From Lachnospiraceae bacterium (lineage in GTDB: Bacteria > Bacillota > Clostridia > Lachnospirales > Lachnospiraceae), in contig JAJQBC010000069.1 of assembly GCA_021203465.1 (NCBI GenBank), positions 62,001-126,000 on the forward strand: a stretch of DNA of 64,000 nt, written 5' to 3'. A program made the translations under genes and the position numbers. The stretch's first letter is position 1. The number at the start of each line of letters is the position of its first letter. A model generated the notes under the pieces. It did no database searches. It was given only the letters and a program-made list of their open reading frames with translations, and was not told the DNA's origin. Of the stretch, positions 8,852 through 18,616 are shown one piece after another.

Positions 8852-11092
8852 TTACACCCGAAGCTTCGTCCCCTTCTGGTCGCGGCCTCCGGCCTTCACA
8901 CGGCTGAGCGGAATTTCTTTCTCCTTATAGAGAATCGTCTGCTCCGTCCCCGGATAGAAAGGATAGGCCTCCTCAATATGATCCTTCGCGGCAAGCTTCA
9001 TTGCGCGCACGCCGATGGCCGCCTTCTTCTTTTCGGGGATCTCCGAAATCGGAAAGCGCAGGAAGTAGCCGTCCGCAGAGCGCAGCACAAGCTGCATCTT
9101 CTCCGTAATGAGGCTCATATAAATCACTTCGTCGCCCTCGTTCAGCTTCGTCGCCATGCTCGTGCGCGTGCGCACATCGTACTCATAGCCGCTGACCGTC
9201 TTACACATGCCGTCCTTCGTGACGAAGAGAAGGCTTCCCTTCAAAAGCTCCTCCATCGCGCAGACATAGACGACACGGTCTTTCGCGCTGTCGTAGTTGC
9301 TGAAATTGTCGATCGGCGCCGCCTTGTCGCGAAATTTTCCGAAAGGCAAATCAAGCACCTTCGCCGTATACATCTTACCCGTCTCGGTGAAGACGCAGAT
9401 ACGTCCCGTGTTCAGGCAGGTGAAGACATAACGGCTCTCCGCATCAGCGGCCTCCCTGTTGCGCTCGTAGACCGTCTCGTCCATCGTGCGGCAGTAACCA
9501 AAGCGATCCATCAGGAATACGACCGGCATTTCCTCGATCTTCTTTTCCTCATAGACGACCTCCACCGCATTCTCGATCGTGGTCCTGCGCGGAACGGCGT
9601 AGGCCTTCTTATAGCGGTTCAGATCGTCGGTGATGACCTTCGCCATCTCGTCGTAATTATTTAAAATATCGGAGTAGCGCGCGATGTTCTTCATCGTCGC
9701 GTCGTGCTCCTTCATCAGCGCCTCGATTTCGAGGCCGATCAGGCGATAGAGCCGCATCTCGAGGATTGCCGTAGCCTGCCGCTCCGTGAAATTCAGCTGT
9801 GCGGCCTGTTTTCTCGAGGCCTCGGACTTGAAACGAATGCCCTCCGTAACGCCGCTCATCAGACAGGCCTTCGCCATCTTAAGATCGCGGCTGCCGCGCA
9901 GCACCTCGATGATCAGGTCGATCACATCGCAGGCCTTGATGAGTCCCTCCTGAATCTCCTTTTTGTCAAGCTCCTTATTCAGCAGCGTCTGGTATTTCCG
10001 CGTGTTGAGCTCAAACTGAAAATCGACGACATGCTCGAATACCTGCTTCAGGCTCAGCGTCTCCGGCCTTCCGTCCGCGACCGCGAGCATGTTCACGCCG
10101 AAGGTATCCTCGAGGCGGGTCTTTTTGTAGAGCAGGTTCGTGAGCTGCTCCGTGTCCGCGCCTTTTTTCAGCTCCAGCACAATGCGGATGCCCTCCTTCG
10201 AGGACTGGTTTGTGATATCGACGATGTCCGTCGTCTTCTTCGTCTCGACAAGCGTGCCAATGTCGTTCAGGAATTTCCCGATGTTCGCGCCGATCATCGT
10301 GTAGGGAATCTCCGTGATGACAAGCTGCTGCCGCCCTCCTTTGAGCTTCTCGATCTCCACGCGCCCGCGGATCTTGATCTTGCCGACGCCTGTTTTGTAA
10401 ATTTCTGTTAATTCGTCTTTGTTGACCACGATGCCGCCGGTCGGGAAATCCGGTCCCGGCATAATCGCAAGCAGCTCCTCCGTCGTCATCTGCGGATTCT
10501 TCATATAGGCTTTCATCGCGTCGATCGTCTCGCCCAGATTATGCGGCGGAATGCTCGTGGACATGCCGACCGCGATGCCCTCCGCGCCGTTGATAAGGAG
10601 ATTCGGGATGCGCGCCGGCAATACTGAAGGCTCCCGTTCTGTCTCGTCAAAATTTGGCATAAAATCCACGATGTCCTTATCGAGGTCGGCGAGCAGCGCC
10701 TCCTCAGAGACCTTCTGTAAGCGCGCCTCCGTGTAACGCATCGCGGCTGCGCCGTCGCCCTCGATCGAGCCGAAGTTTCCGTGGCCGTCGACGAGCGGCA
10801 GTCCCTTCTTGAAGTCCTGGCTCATCACGACGAGCGCCTCGTAGATCGAGCTGTCGCCGTGCGGATGATATTTACCCATTGTGTCGCCGACGATACGCGC
10901 GCACTTGCGGTAGGGGCGGTCGCTGCGGATACCAAGCTCGTGCATGTCGTAAAGCGTCCGGCGCTGCACGGGCTTTAAGCCGTCGCGCACATCCGGCAGC
11001 GCACGCGCCACGATAACACTCATCGCGTAGTCGATGTAGGACTTCTGCATAATATCGGAATATTCCGTTTTGATGATCATTTCTTCACTCAT
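8852..11092 (-). CDS. Type IIA topoisomerase subunit A (GyrA/ParC family, ParC-like paralogue)
   Basis: A 746-residue DNA-breaking subunit. It has [20 protein letters not shown], then the quinolone-determining segment [19 protein letters not shown], with Ser and Glu at the positions of E. coli GyrA 83 and 87 (Glu is the usual ParC residue). The catalytic Tyr is in [10 protein letters not shown], near residue 120. The C-terminal beta-pinwheel is short and I see no canonical GyrA box (QRRGGKG). This and the length, below the usual 800-plus of GyrA, suggest the second type IIA enzyme of Clostridia, acting in decatenation, rather than the dnaA-linked gyrase. AGGAGG overlaps the stop of the partner gene upstream, so the two form one operon. 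Confidence 0.9.
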   Translation of the reverse strand: MSEEMIIKTEYSDIMQKSYIDYAMSVIVARALPDVRDGLKPVQRRTLYDMHELGIRSDRPYRKCARIVGDTMGKYHPHGDSSIYEALVVMSQDFKKGLPLVDGHGNFGSIEGDGAAAMRYTEARLQKVSEEALLADLDKDIVDFMPNFDETEREPSVLPARIPNLLINGAEGIAVGMSTSIPPHNLGETIDAMKAYMKNPQMTTEELLAIMPGPDFPTGGIVVNKDELTEIYKTGVGKIKIRGRVEIEKLKGGRQQLVITEIPYTMIGANIGKFLNDIGTLVETKKTTDIVDITNQSSKEGIRIVLELKKGADTEQLTNLLYKKTRLEDTFGVNMLAVADGRPETLSLKQVFEHVVDFQFELNTRKYQTLLNKELDKKEIQEGLIKACDVIDLIIEVLRGSRDLKMAKACLMSGVTEGIRFKSEASRKQAAQLNFTERQATAILEMRLYRLIGLEIEALMKEHDATMKNIARYSDILNNYDEMAKVITDDLNRYKKAYAVPRRTTIENAVEVVYEEKKIEEMPVVFLMDRFGYCRTMDETVYERNREAADAESRYVFTCLNTGRICVFTETGKMYTAKVLDLPFGKFRDKAAPIDNFSNYDSAKDRVVYVCAMEELLKGSLLFVTKDGMCKTVSGYEYDVRTRTSMATKLNEGDEVIYMSLITEKMQLVLRSADGYFLRFPISEIPEKKKAAIGVRAMKLAAKDHIEEAYPFYPGTEQTILYKEKEIPLSRVKAGGRDQKGTKLRV

Positions 11093-11102
11093 GACAGGCC
11101 TC

Positions 11103-13025
11103 CTACACGTCGAGCTCCGCCTCTACGGCGTTCTCATAAATAAATTTCCTGCGCGGCGGCACCTCGCTGCCCATGAGCATCTCCGTCACGGAGGAGGCCA
11201 GACGCGCGTCCTCGATCTCGACGAGCTTCAGTCTCCGGCTCGCCGGGTCCATCGTCGTCTCCCAGAGCTGCGTCGCGTCCATCTCGCCCAGCCCCTTGTA
11301 GCACTGCAGCGTAAAGGGACCGGTGTGCTTCTTCCGGTAACGTTCGAGCGCCTTATCGTCATAGAGATACTCTTCCTTACCGCGTGCCGGCATCGCCTTG
11401 TAGAGCGGCGGCATCGCGATGTAGACATGCCCTTCGTAGATCAGTTCCGGCATAAAGCGGTAAAATAAAGTCAGCAGCAGCGTGCTGATATGCGCGCCGT
11501 CCACGTCGGCATCGGCCATGATGATAATCTTATCGTAGCGCAGCTTCGTGATATCAAAATCGTTGCCATAACCCTCTGAGAATCCGCAGCCAAAGGCGTA
11601 GATCATCGTCTTGATCTCGGCGTTGGCGAGCACCTTGTCGATACTGGCCTTCTCGACATTCAGGATCTTGCCGCGAATTGGCAGGATCGCCTGGTAGGCG
11701 CGATTCCGGGCCGTCTTCGCCGAGCCTCCGGCGGAGTCACCCTCGACGATGAAAATCTCGCACTTCGAGGCGTCACGGCTCTCACAGTTCGCAAGCTTCC
11801 CGTTGGAATCAAAGGAGAATTTCTGTTTGGTGAGGAGATTGGTCTTTGCGCGCTCCTCTGTCTTGCGGATCTTCGCCGCCTTCTCCGCGCAGCTGATCAC
11901 TGCTTTGAGCGTCTCGAGATTACGGTCAAAATAGCGCTGGATCTCCTCGCCCGTCACCTTCGCGGTGGCCTTCGAAGCGTCCTGATTGTCAAGCTTCGTC
12001 TTCGTCTGTCCCTCGAAGCGCGGCGCGGGATGCTTGATCGAGATCACCGCGGTCATGCCGTTGCGCACGTCCGCACCTGTAAAATTCACGTCCTTTTCCT
12101 TCAGGATGCCGAGCTCGCGCGCGTAGGAATTGATCACCGTCGTAAATATGGTTTTGAAGCCGGTGATGTGCGTGCCGCCCTCCGCGTTGAAAATATTGTT
12201 GCAGAAGCCGAGCACATTCTCGTGAAATTCATTGATATACTGGAAAGCGCCCTCGACCGTGATGCCCTCGCTCTCGCCCTTGAAGTAGACGACGTCGTGC
12301 AGCGGCTCCTGCTTGCTGTTGAGGTCCTTCACGTAGCCTTTGAGTCCCTCCGGCTCGTGGAATTCGATGTGCTCGACCTCCGCGCCGCGCCGATCCTCGA
12401 AAATGATTGTAAGCTCCGGATTCAGATAGGCGGTCTCGTGCATCCGGCTCTTGACCTCCTCGGCCTTGAAGCGGGTCTTCTCAAAGATCTCGCCGTCCGG
12501 CAGGAAACGGATCTTCGTCCCGGTCTCCTTCGTGCGCCCGATCGTCGGCAGGAGACCGTTTTTCAGCTCCAGCACGGGAATGCCCTTCTCATAACGGTCG
12601 TGGTGAATATAACCCTCCCGTGAGACCTCGACGTCCAGCCAGGCCGACAGCGCGTTGACGACCGAGGAACCCACACCGTGCAGGCCGCCGCTCGTCTTAT
12701 AGACAGAGTCATCGAATTTGCCGCCCGCGTGCAGCGTCGTGAACACGAGGCGCTCCGCCGACATGCCCTTCGCGTGCATGCCCACCGGAATTCCGCGCCC
12801 GTTATCCGACACTGTGCAGGAGCCGTCCGCCTCGAGGAAGACCTCGATGCGGTCGCAGTAGCCCGCCAAATGCTCGTCCACGGAGTTATCCACGATCTCA
12901 TAGATCAGGTGGTTCAAGCCCTTCGTCGAGACACTTCCTATATACATGCCCGGTCGCTTGCGCACCGCCTCCAGCCCCTCCAGGACGGCGATACTGTCCG
13001 CGTCATAGCTTTTCGTCTTTGCCAT
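11103..13025 (-). CDS. Type IIA topoisomerase subunit B (GyrB/ParE family)
   Basis: A 640-residue ATPase subunit. The GHKL domain shows [26 protein letters not shown], the flexible lid and [14 protein letters not shown]. The transducer and TOPRIM domains follow, with [21 protein letters not shown] and the metal-binding DADVDGAHI. The C-terminal [18 protein letters not shown] motif closes the fold. It hydrolyses ATP to drive strand passage with the A subunit encoded 10 bp downstream. The length (about 640) fits both GyrB and ParE; the lack of replication-origin neighbours (dnaA, recF) favours the second paralogue. It starts with ATG after AGGTGAAAGAAGT and ends in TAG. Confidence 0.92.
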   Translation of the reverse strand: MAKTKSYDADSIAVLEGLEAVRKRPGMYIGSVSTKGLNHLIYEIVDNSVDEHLAGYCDRIEVFLEADGSCTVSDNGRGIPVGMHAKGMSAERLVFTTLHAGGKFDDSVYKTSGGLHGVGSSVVNALSAWLDVEVSREGYIHHDRYEKGIPVLELKNGLLPTIGRTKETGTKIRFLPDGEIFEKTRFKAEEVKSRMHETAYLNPELTIIFEDRRGAEVEHIEFHEPEGLKGYVKDLNSKQEPLHDVVYFKGESEGITVEGAFQYINEFHENVLGFCNNIFNAEGGTHITGFKTIFTTVINSYARELGILKEKDVNFTGADVRNGMTAVISIKHPAPRFEGQTKTKLDNQDASKATAKVTGEEIQRYFDRNLETLKAVISCAEKAAKIRKTEERAKTNLLTKQKFSFDSNGKLANCESRDASKCEIFIVEGDSAGGSAKTARNRAYQAILPIRGKILNVEKASIDKVLANAEIKTMIYAFGCGFSEGYGNDFDITKLRYDKIIIMADADVDGAHISTLLLTLFYRFMPELIYEGHVYIAMPPLYKAMPARGKEEYLYDDKALERYRKKHTGPFTLQCYKGLGEMDATQLWETTMDPASRRLKLVEIEDARLASSVTEMLMGSEVPPRRKFIYENAVEAELDV

Positions 13026-13100
13026 ACTTCTTTCACCTGTTTCCTTCTATCTTGTATCACATTTTCACAGTATAACACAAGATATGGAAAAGTATCAATG

Positions 13101-13148
13101 AAAAAATCCCTCCCATCATATAAGAATGACCGGGAGGGATTTTCTTTT
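13101..13148 (-). terminator. Intrinsic terminator of glgC-glgD
   Basis: AAAATCCCTCCC (13103-13114) and GGGAGGGATTTT (13132-13143) form a perfect 12-bp stem. On the minus strand it is followed by TTTTTT, 10 bp beyond the glgD stop. Confidence 0.9.
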
Positions 13149-13157
13149 CTATCGTAA

Positions 13158-14273
13158 TTATACTACATCATTCCTCTTGATATAGCCCGGATGCTCCGGA
13201 TCCGCAATGATCTCCTTCATGTGGATCACCTGTGCGTTCTTGTCCACGACCTGACCCTCGATGTGGACGCCCTCGCCGATCGTGACGTTGTCCAGCAGAA
13301 CCGCGTTTCGCACCACCGCGCCCGGCTTGATCTTACAGTCTCTGCCGACGACGGAGTCGATAACCGTGCCCTCAACGACGCTTCCATTGGCGATAAAGGA
13401 ACCCTTCACCTCGGCCGTCTCGAAGTACTGCGCCGGGCAGGAATCATTTGTTCTGGTATAGATTGGCCAGCTCTGCTTGAACAGACTCTCCGCGATCTGC
13501 TGCCGGTTCACCGACAGATTCGCGTCATAGTAACTCTTGAAATCCGTGATCGGTGCAAAGAATCCCTTGTGAGCCACCCCACGAATATCAAGCTCGTCGC
13601 ACTTCGCGTTGATGATCATCCGCAACGTATACATGGAGGACAGCTTCTGCGCCTCATCCAGCAGGTCGAGGAACATGGCCTTCGACATGACATAAGTATC
13701 CATGAAAATGTTCCGGTTCTTTACTGTACCACTGTTCAGCTCGAAGGATTTCACACCCTTCTGGCGGTTCAGATTCACACAGTAGCAATTCTGATAAGCG
13801 TCCTTTGCATTGTCGACCGCATGGTAGAGCACACTGATATCCGCTCCGGACTCAATATGCGTGTTCAGCATCGCGGCAAAGTCCTGCTGATAGATCATGT
13901 AGCCCGGTGCGATCACCACATGGATATTCGACGTATTCTTGATATGGTCGATGAACTCCATGTAGGTTCGGACATCAGTGTTGTAGTAGTCATTCTCCTC
14001 CGTGGAGGAAGCGAACATCATGCGCAGATATCCGCTCTTGGAGTTGATGTTGTAATGTCTGCCGGTACCGAGATGCTGCACCAACGACTGCGGCTTTCTG
14101 CGGATGTAAACCTGAATTCGGTCAATCTCACTGTTAGACATATTGGAGATCGGGAAATCAACCACGCGATATCTGCCAAGGAAGGGGAAGGCGGCGATCG
14201 AGCGGAAAGACTCCATTCCTTCTACCCAGACATTGCTCTCCGAAAAACTGATAATTCCTAATGCTCTCACCAT
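13158..14273 (-). CDS. glgD: GlgD subunit of glucose-1-phosphate adenylyltransferase
   Basis: A 371-residue paralogue of GlgC that forms a mixed oligomer with it in Firmicutes. It keeps the overall nucleotidyltransferase plus left-handed beta-helix plan (FPISNMSNSEIDRIQVYI; the hexapeptide repeats near residues 285-345). It lacks the N-terminal GGxGxRL nucleotide-binding loop, having GIISFSESNVWVEG instead. As known for GlgD, it is therefore probably regulatory or non-catalytic. It lies 6 bp after the glgC stop, so both subunits are made from one mRNA that ends at the terminator downstream. ADP-glucose made by the pair feeds glycogen synthesis. Confidence 0.95.
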   Translation of the reverse strand: MVRALGIISFSESNVWVEGMESFRSIAAFPFLGRYRVVDFPISNMSNSEIDRIQVYIRRKPQSLVQHLGTGRHYNINSKSGYLRMMFASSTEENDYYNTDVRTYMEFIDHIKNTSNIHVVIAPGYMIYQQDFAAMLNTHIESGADISVLYHAVDNAKDAYQNCYCVNLNRQKGVKSFELNSGTVKNRNIFMDTYVMSKAMFLDLLDEAQKLSSMYTLRMIINAKCDELDIRGVAHKGFFAPITDFKSYYDANLSVNRQQIAESLFKQSWPIYTRTNDSCPAQYFETAEVKGSFIANGSVVEGTVIDSVVGRDCKIKPGAVVRNAVLLDNVTIGEGVHIEGQVVDKNAQVIHMKEIIADPEHPGYIKRNDVV

Positions 14274-14279
14274 AATTCT

Positions 14280-15416
14280 CTACCCCTTTACATTTTTCGC
14301 TATAAGTTCGATGTGCTCGCTGTCCGGGTCACCCACGACAGCCTGCGCGCCGATCTTCACGCCATCCGCGACGAGCGCGCGCTGTACGACCGCGCCCTCC
14401 TCCACGACGACGCCTGACATCAGGACACTGTCGACAACCTTCGCTCCTGTCTTGACCTCCACGCCGGTAAACAGCACGGAATTACGCACTTCGCCCTCGA
14501 TCACACAGCCCTGCGTGACATAAGCGCGCTTTACGCTGCCCGTCGGAGATACATACTGCGGCGTCGCGGGGGCGTCCTCCGTGTAGATCGACCAGGTGCG
14601 GTCGTCAAGCTCCAGGCCGTTCTTTTTGTCCAGAAGATCCATATTCGCTTCCCAGAGCGAGTCGATCGTCCCAACATCCTTCCAGTAGCCCTTGAACTTG
14701 TAAGCAAAGAGTCTCTTTCCGTCATTCAGCAGGGCAGGGATAACATCCTTGCCAAAATCGTGGCTGGAATTCTCGTTCTTCATGTCGGCCAAAAGCATCT
14801 TTCTTAAGAGCTTCCAGGTAAAGATGTAAATACCCATGGACGCGAGGTTGCTCTTCGGCTGCGCCGGCTTCTCCTCGAACTCCACGATGCGTCCGGTCTC
14901 CGGGTCGGTATTCATGATGCCGAAACGGCTGGCTTCCTTCATCGAAACCTCGAGCACCGCAATCGTCGCATCCGCATTATTTTCCCTGTGGGCGTTCAGC
15001 ATCTTGGAATAATTCATCTTATAAATGTGATCACCGGAAAGGATCAGTATGTACTCCGGGTCGTAGCTGTCCACGAAATCGATGTTCTGCGAGATCGCGT
15101 CCGCCGTTCCCCGGTAGACGTCCAGCTCCGAATCCGCCTTCTCACGCGGCGGGAGCACGAAGACACCGCTGTCGCGGGAATCGAGTCCCCACTTACTGCC
15201 TCCGGACACATAGCTGTTCAGTAGGACGGATTCATACTGGGTCAAAATGCCGACCACATCAATACCGCTGTTCGCACAGTTGCTCAGCGGGAAGTCAATA
15301 ATCCGGTATTTTCCGCCGTAACCGACCGCTGGTTTTGCGACCTTATTGGTAAGATCATGGAGACGGGAACCACGCCCGCCGGCCAGAATCATTGCCAACA
15401 TGCTGTTTTGCTTCAT
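14280..15416 (-). CDS. glgC: Glucose-1-phosphate adenylyltransferase catalytic subunit
   Basis: A 378-residue enzyme that makes ADP-glucose and pyrophosphate from ATP and glucose 1-phosphate, the committed step of glycogen synthesis. The nucleotide-binding loop [19 protein letters not shown], the substrate motif [20 protein letters not shown] with the catalytic Asp, and the [19 protein letters not shown] segment are all intact. A C-terminal beta-helix with hexapeptide repeats follows. The ATG at 15416 is preferred over an upstream in-frame GTG at 15437 because the ribosome binding site AGAGAGGT lies between them. It ends in TAG and is followed by glgD in the same frame 9 bp on. Confidence 0.96.
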   Translation of the reverse strand: MKQNSMLAMILAGGRGSRLHDLTNKVAKPAVGYGGKYRIIDFPLSNCANSGIDVVGILTQYESVLLNSYVSGGSKWGLDSRDSGVFVLPPREKADSELDVYRGTADAISQNIDFVDSYDPEYILILSGDHIYKMNYSKMLNAHRENNADATIAVLEVSMKEASRFGIMNTDPETGRIVEFEEKPAQPKSNLASMGIYIFTWKLLRKMLLADMKNENSSHDFGKDVIPALLNDGKRLFAYKFKGYWKDVGTIDSLWEANMDLLDKKNGLELDDRTWSIYTEDAPATPQYVSPTGSVKRAYVTQGCVIEGEVRNSVLFTGVEVKTGAKVVDSVLMSGVVVEEGAVVQRALVADGVKIGAQAVVGDPDSEHIELIAKNVKG

Positions 15417-15449
15417 AAGAATGGACCTCTCTTTCACTCATATAAGTCT

Positions 15450-15477
15450 ATTATACAATCTTGTGGGAAAATTGCAA
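15450..15477 (-). promoter_or_regulatory. Predicted promoter of glgC-glgD
   Basis: TTGCAA (15472-15477) and a perfect TATAAT (15450-15455) with a 16-bp spacer on the minus strand. Confidence 0.7.
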
Positions 15478-15559
15478 TTTTTCTTTTTCAATTTTGGAGT
15501 TTTTCACAATAATTACGCAAAAGCTTAACATGGATTCACATCATTTTTGTATACTTTCA

Positions 15560-15613
15560 CAAAAATGCAGAGACAGCGGATGAGCCGTTCAAAAAACAGG
15601 CTGTCCGCTGTCT
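15560..15613 (-). terminator. Intrinsic terminator of nrdD
   Basis: AGACAGCGGA (15571-15580) pairs perfectly with TCCGCTGTCT (15604-15613). On the minus strand the stem is followed by CTGCATTTTT, 12 bp beyond the nrdD stop. Confidence 0.85.
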
Positions 15614-15624
15614 TCATTTTCCTT

Positions 15625-17757
15625 TTACATCGATTTTCTTTCCGCGATCTCCGCCATCTTCGCCGCGTTCAGGCGGGTGTCACCCTTCACGCGGGAATAA
15701 GAAAGGTAACCGTTCATCCGATCGATCTTCGTCAGGTTGCGGCTGCCGCACTTCGGGCAGACATCCATCTCGAGTTCCTGATGTCCGCAGTCGTCGCAAT
15801 AGGCGAGCGAGAGGTTCACGCCCTCGTAAAAGCCCTTCTTCATCGCGCGGCGCACGAGCGTGCGCACCGCCTCCTTATTGTAGCCAACCGGGTAGCGCAC
15901 ATACTGGATCTTGCCGCCGTTGCAGAGCTCCCAGAAACGTCCCTCGCTGTCCTGCTTCTCGATCGGCGTCATATCCTCAGTCACATGGCAGTGGAAGCTG
16001 TTGCTCACATAGGGTCGGTCGGAGACATTCTCCACAATCCCGTATTTCTTGCGGAACTGCTCGATCTGCAGGCCGCAGAGGCTCTCCGCCGGCGTGCCGT
16101 AAATCGCATAGAGAATACCATCCTCTTTCTTGTACTGCGCGATCTTCTCATTGATATATTTCATGACGTCCAGCGCAAACTGCCCGTCCTCGCGGATCGA
16201 TTTGCCATTGTAGAGCTCCTGCAGCTCGTTGAGCGCCGTGATGCCGAAGGATGCGGTCATCGGCGCAAGCAGCGGCTTGATCTTGTCGTGCGGGTCGAGA
16301 TGGCCGCCGTAGAAGCCGCCCTCGCAGTAGGCGAGCGGGTTCGTCGAGGCGCGCATCTCGCCGAGATAATCGCGGGTACGGATGTGCAGGTTCCGGATCA
16401 TCTCGAGGTAATAGTCGAGCACCTCGTAGAAATCGCGGTTCTCCGAGCGGGACTGCGCGAGAATCATCGGCAGATGCAGGCTCACCGCGCCGATATTGAA
16501 ACGCCCCACAAAGACCGGCACGTCATCCTCATCGGCCGGTTCCATGCCGCCGCGCTCGTACCAGGGGCTTAAGAACGCGCGGCAGCCCATCGGGCTGATG
16601 ACCTTGCCGTACTTCTGGTACATGCTGGAAATATAGCCCTCGCCGCTCATCGAGAGCCAGTCCGGATACATCGTCTTGCAGGAACACTCGACGCCGGCTT
16701 CAAAGACATCCTCACAGACGCCGCCCTTCCCGTGAATCGCCTCGTCATACAGGAAGACGATCTTCGGGAACAGCACCGGCTTCTTTGCGCCCTTTTTGCC
16801 CTGCCCCTCCTGATGTACCTGCAGCATGACGATATTGCACATCTTCTCAAATCTGCCCTGACCGAGGCCCATCGACATCGTGACGAAGGGATAGTCGCCG
16901 CGCGAGGAACCGACCGTATTCAGCTTGTACTCGATGCCCTGCCAGCCCTGCTCGAAATCGCGGTGGACGCGCTTCAGCGCGTAGTCCTCCGCCTTCGCCT
17001 CCGCGCCCTCCCAGGACGGGTCGGCATAGGACAGAAATTCCTTCTTGAACTTATCGTAACTCTTCTCGGCATAGGGTGCCAGAATCTTGTCCACCTCCGG
17101 CACCGTGAAGCCGCCGTACTGCTGGGAGGCCGTGCTCAGGATAATATCTCCCATCACATCGAAAGCCGTATCGAGCGTCTTCGGCTCATTGTACCAGACA
17201 TTGCCCATCTCGAAGCCGCCCTTCAGCACGTTCGCCACGTCGAAGAGGCAGCAGTTCATCGTGTCGAGGCGCGCCGACTGGTCATGGATATAAATATAGC
17301 CGTCGCGGCAGGCCTGCAGCTCGTTGCGGTTCATGAAGAACTTGCGGTAGAGCTCCTTGTTCAGCTCATTGAAAATGAGACTGCGCTTCGTCGCCACGAG
17401 CGCGCTGTCCGTGTTCGCGTTGCTCTTGTCGCCGATATAGCGGATCGACTGGCTCTTGGTGTAGACATCGTCCATCATGTGCACGAAATCCTTCTTATAA
17501 TTCCGGTAATCCCGATAGCTCTTCGCCACCGCCGGGTTCACCTGGTCGAGCGCGCCCTCGGCGATATTGTGCATCTCCTGAACATCGATATTCTCCTTGC
17601 CCAGCGCCTCCGCATGCTCGTAGGCGAAGCTGCGGATGAAGTCGATCTCCTCATCCGTGAACTTGTACAGAATGCGCGCCGCGGACTTGTTGACCGCATT
17701 GACAACCTTCTGCACGTTGAAGGCCTCGCGCGTGCCGTCCTTCTTGATCACATACAT
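15625..17757 (-). CDS. nrdD: Anaerobic ribonucleoside-triphosphate reductase
   Basis: A 710-residue class III reductase that converts ribonucleoside triphosphates to deoxyribonucleotides without oxygen, using a glycyl radical. An ATP-cone domain is at the N-terminus (MYVIKKDGTREAF to about residue 95). The barrel core contains CSCKTMYPDWLSMSGEGYIS and RAFLSPWYERGG. A zinc site is formed by two CxxC pairs (CDDC, CPKC) near residues 655-675, and the radical glycine lies in RMNGYLSYSR near 687. The start at 17757 suits GGAAG five bases upstream; ATG at 17760 and GTG at 17769 are in frame. The activating enzyme NrdG is not next to it. An NrdR-like box lies upstream. Confidence 0.96.
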   Translation of the reverse strand: MYVIKKDGTREAFNVQKVVNAVNKSAARILYKFTDEEIDFIRSFAYEHAEALGKENIDVQEMHNIAEGALDQVNPAVAKSYRDYRNYKKDFVHMMDDVYTKSQSIRYIGDKSNANTDSALVATKRSLIFNELNKELYRKFFMNRNELQACRDGYIYIHDQSARLDTMNCCLFDVANVLKGGFEMGNVWYNEPKTLDTAFDVMGDIILSTASQQYGGFTVPEVDKILAPYAEKSYDKFKKEFLSYADPSWEGAEAKAEDYALKRVHRDFEQGWQGIEYKLNTVGSSRGDYPFVTMSMGLGQGRFEKMCNIVMLQVHQEGQGKKGAKKPVLFPKIVFLYDEAIHGKGGVCEDVFEAGVECSCKTMYPDWLSMSGEGYISSMYQKYGKVISPMGCRAFLSPWYERGGMEPADEDDVPVFVGRFNIGAVSLHLPMILAQSRSENRDFYEVLDYYLEMIRNLHIRTRDYLGEMRASTNPLAYCEGGFYGGHLDPHDKIKPLLAPMTASFGITALNELQELYNGKSIREDGQFALDVMKYINEKIAQYKKEDGILYAIYGTPAESLCGLQIEQFRKKYGIVENVSDRPYVSNSFHCHVTEDMTPIEKQDSEGRFWELCNGGKIQYVRYPVGYNKEAVRTLVRRAMKKGFYEGVNLSLAYCDDCGHQELEMDVCPKCGSRNLTKIDRMNGYLSYSRVKGDTRLNAAKMAEIAERKSM

Positions 17758-17770
17758 CATATCTTCCACC

Positions 17771-17786
17771 CCACTATATCTTGTGT
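17771..17786 (-). promoter_or_regulatory. NrdR-like operator upstream of nrdD
   Basis: The 16-bp site CCACTATATCTTGTGT matches 13-14 positions of the known NrdR box (acaCwAtATaTwGtgt). NrdR represses ribonucleotide reductase genes. A second, weaker match overlaps the -10 box of the nrdD promoter at about 17820-17840. Confidence 0.6.
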
Positions 17787-17821
17787 CATTTTCCCGTTTT
17801 AAATGCCAGATGTTGATATCC

Positions 17822-17850
17822 AGTATATACTATGGAGTGTCAGATTGCAA
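17822..17850 (-). promoter_or_regulatory. Predicted promoter of nrdD
   Basis: TTGCAA (17845-17850) and TATACT (17822-17827) with an exact 17-bp spacer on the minus strand, between the giant palindrome and the NrdR-like box. Confidence 0.65.
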
Positions 17851-17881
17851 TAGGCAAAATGATAAAAATCTCGCCGCCCCT

Positions 17882-18387
17882 GCCCGGCCGCTGCCGCCGG
17901 GATGTCCGTCACCCTGCGAAGCGCACGCGCTGACAGCCCGCCCTGTGCGGGGTAAAACAGTCACCGCCTTCGGGATTTTCGTCATCTGCGGCTGCGAAAC
18001 TTCGAATTGAGCCTCCGGGTCAAATGTCTCTCGTCAGGCTGTCGAACGATAAGTCCTTTTGATGGACATTGAGGGCGATTTGTTACAGGAACTGCATACG
18101 GCTGGAAGCGACCAAAGACGGGTTCAAAACACTACAGAATTGTTTTGAACCCGTCATTCGTAAGGTCGCGAAGCCGTATGCTTAATTCCTGTTAAAATCG
18201 CCATCTGGGAATCGAAAGGACTTATCGTGCGGCAGTCTGTGCTGCGACTTGCCCCGGAGGCTCATCCGTTTCTCACTCGCAGATGATGAAAATCCAGCGA
18301 AGCCGTTTCCAATGTTTACCCCGCACAGGGCGGGCTGTCAGCGCGTGCGCTTCGCAGGGTCACACACCTTTCCGGCAGCGGCCGGGC
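17882..18387. repeat. Giant imperfect inverted repeat (about 506 bp) between copA and nrdD
   Basis: This otherwise gene-free stretch is one long imperfect palindrome. Matching arm blocks, outer to inner, are 17882-17896 with 18373-18387 (15/15) and 17911-17956 with 18315-18360 (46/46). Then follow 17973-17990 with 18278-18295 (17/18), 18008-18023 with 18249-18264 (15/16), and 18036-18059 with 18215-18238 (21/24). The apical hairpin is 18117-18131 with 18141-18155 (15/15), around the loop CTACAGAAT. Several differences in the arms would be G-U pairs in a plus-strand transcript, although at least one would favour the other strand. It has no credible ORF. It may be a long structured RNA, a foldback mobile element or a silenced remnant. 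I recognise no named family. Confidence 0.85.
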
Positions 18388-18412
18388 GGCATTTCCCATA
18401 CGTGATTTCGCG

Positions 18413-18616
18413 TCAGGCAATCTCCAGTACCTTGTAGCCGTCGTCCTCGACCGCTTTCTTCAAAGCAGCCTGATCCGGCGTGCCGCAGAGCGTGAGCACC
18501 GCGGTGCCCTTCTCGTGGCTCACCTCGGCGGACTCCACCTCCGCAAAGGCCTCGAGCGCCTTCTTCACTCTCGCCTCACAGTGACCGCACATCATTCCTT
18601 CGATCTTCATCGTCAT
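18413..18616 (-). CDS. Possible separate CopZ-like copper chaperone from an internal start in copA
   Basis: The last 67 codons of copA begin with ATG-ACG-ATG, and directly before them the mRNA reads AAAGGGGGTGAGGAGAAG, a strong ribosome-binding-site-like purine run. Translation from here would give a complete 67-residue heavy-metal-associated domain with the metal motif GMMCGHC, the size of free-standing CopZ chaperones. Alternatively the sequence is only the linker between the pump and its C-terminal domain, perhaps the scar of a former copA-copZ gene pair that fused. Only the potential start is seen; its use is inferred. Confidence 0.4.
   Translation of the reverse strand: MTMKIEGMMCGHCEARVKKALEAFAEVESAEVSHEKGTAVLTLCGTPDQAALKKAVEDDGYKVLEIA

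Noticed and set aside
14270-14285. glgC TAG stop is in frame with glgD, as if a GlgC-GlgD read-through fusion were made
   Set aside because: The same in-frame relation for murE-priA and the metallopeptidase-rsmB junction shows it occurs at about the rate expected by chance; each downstream gene has its own start.
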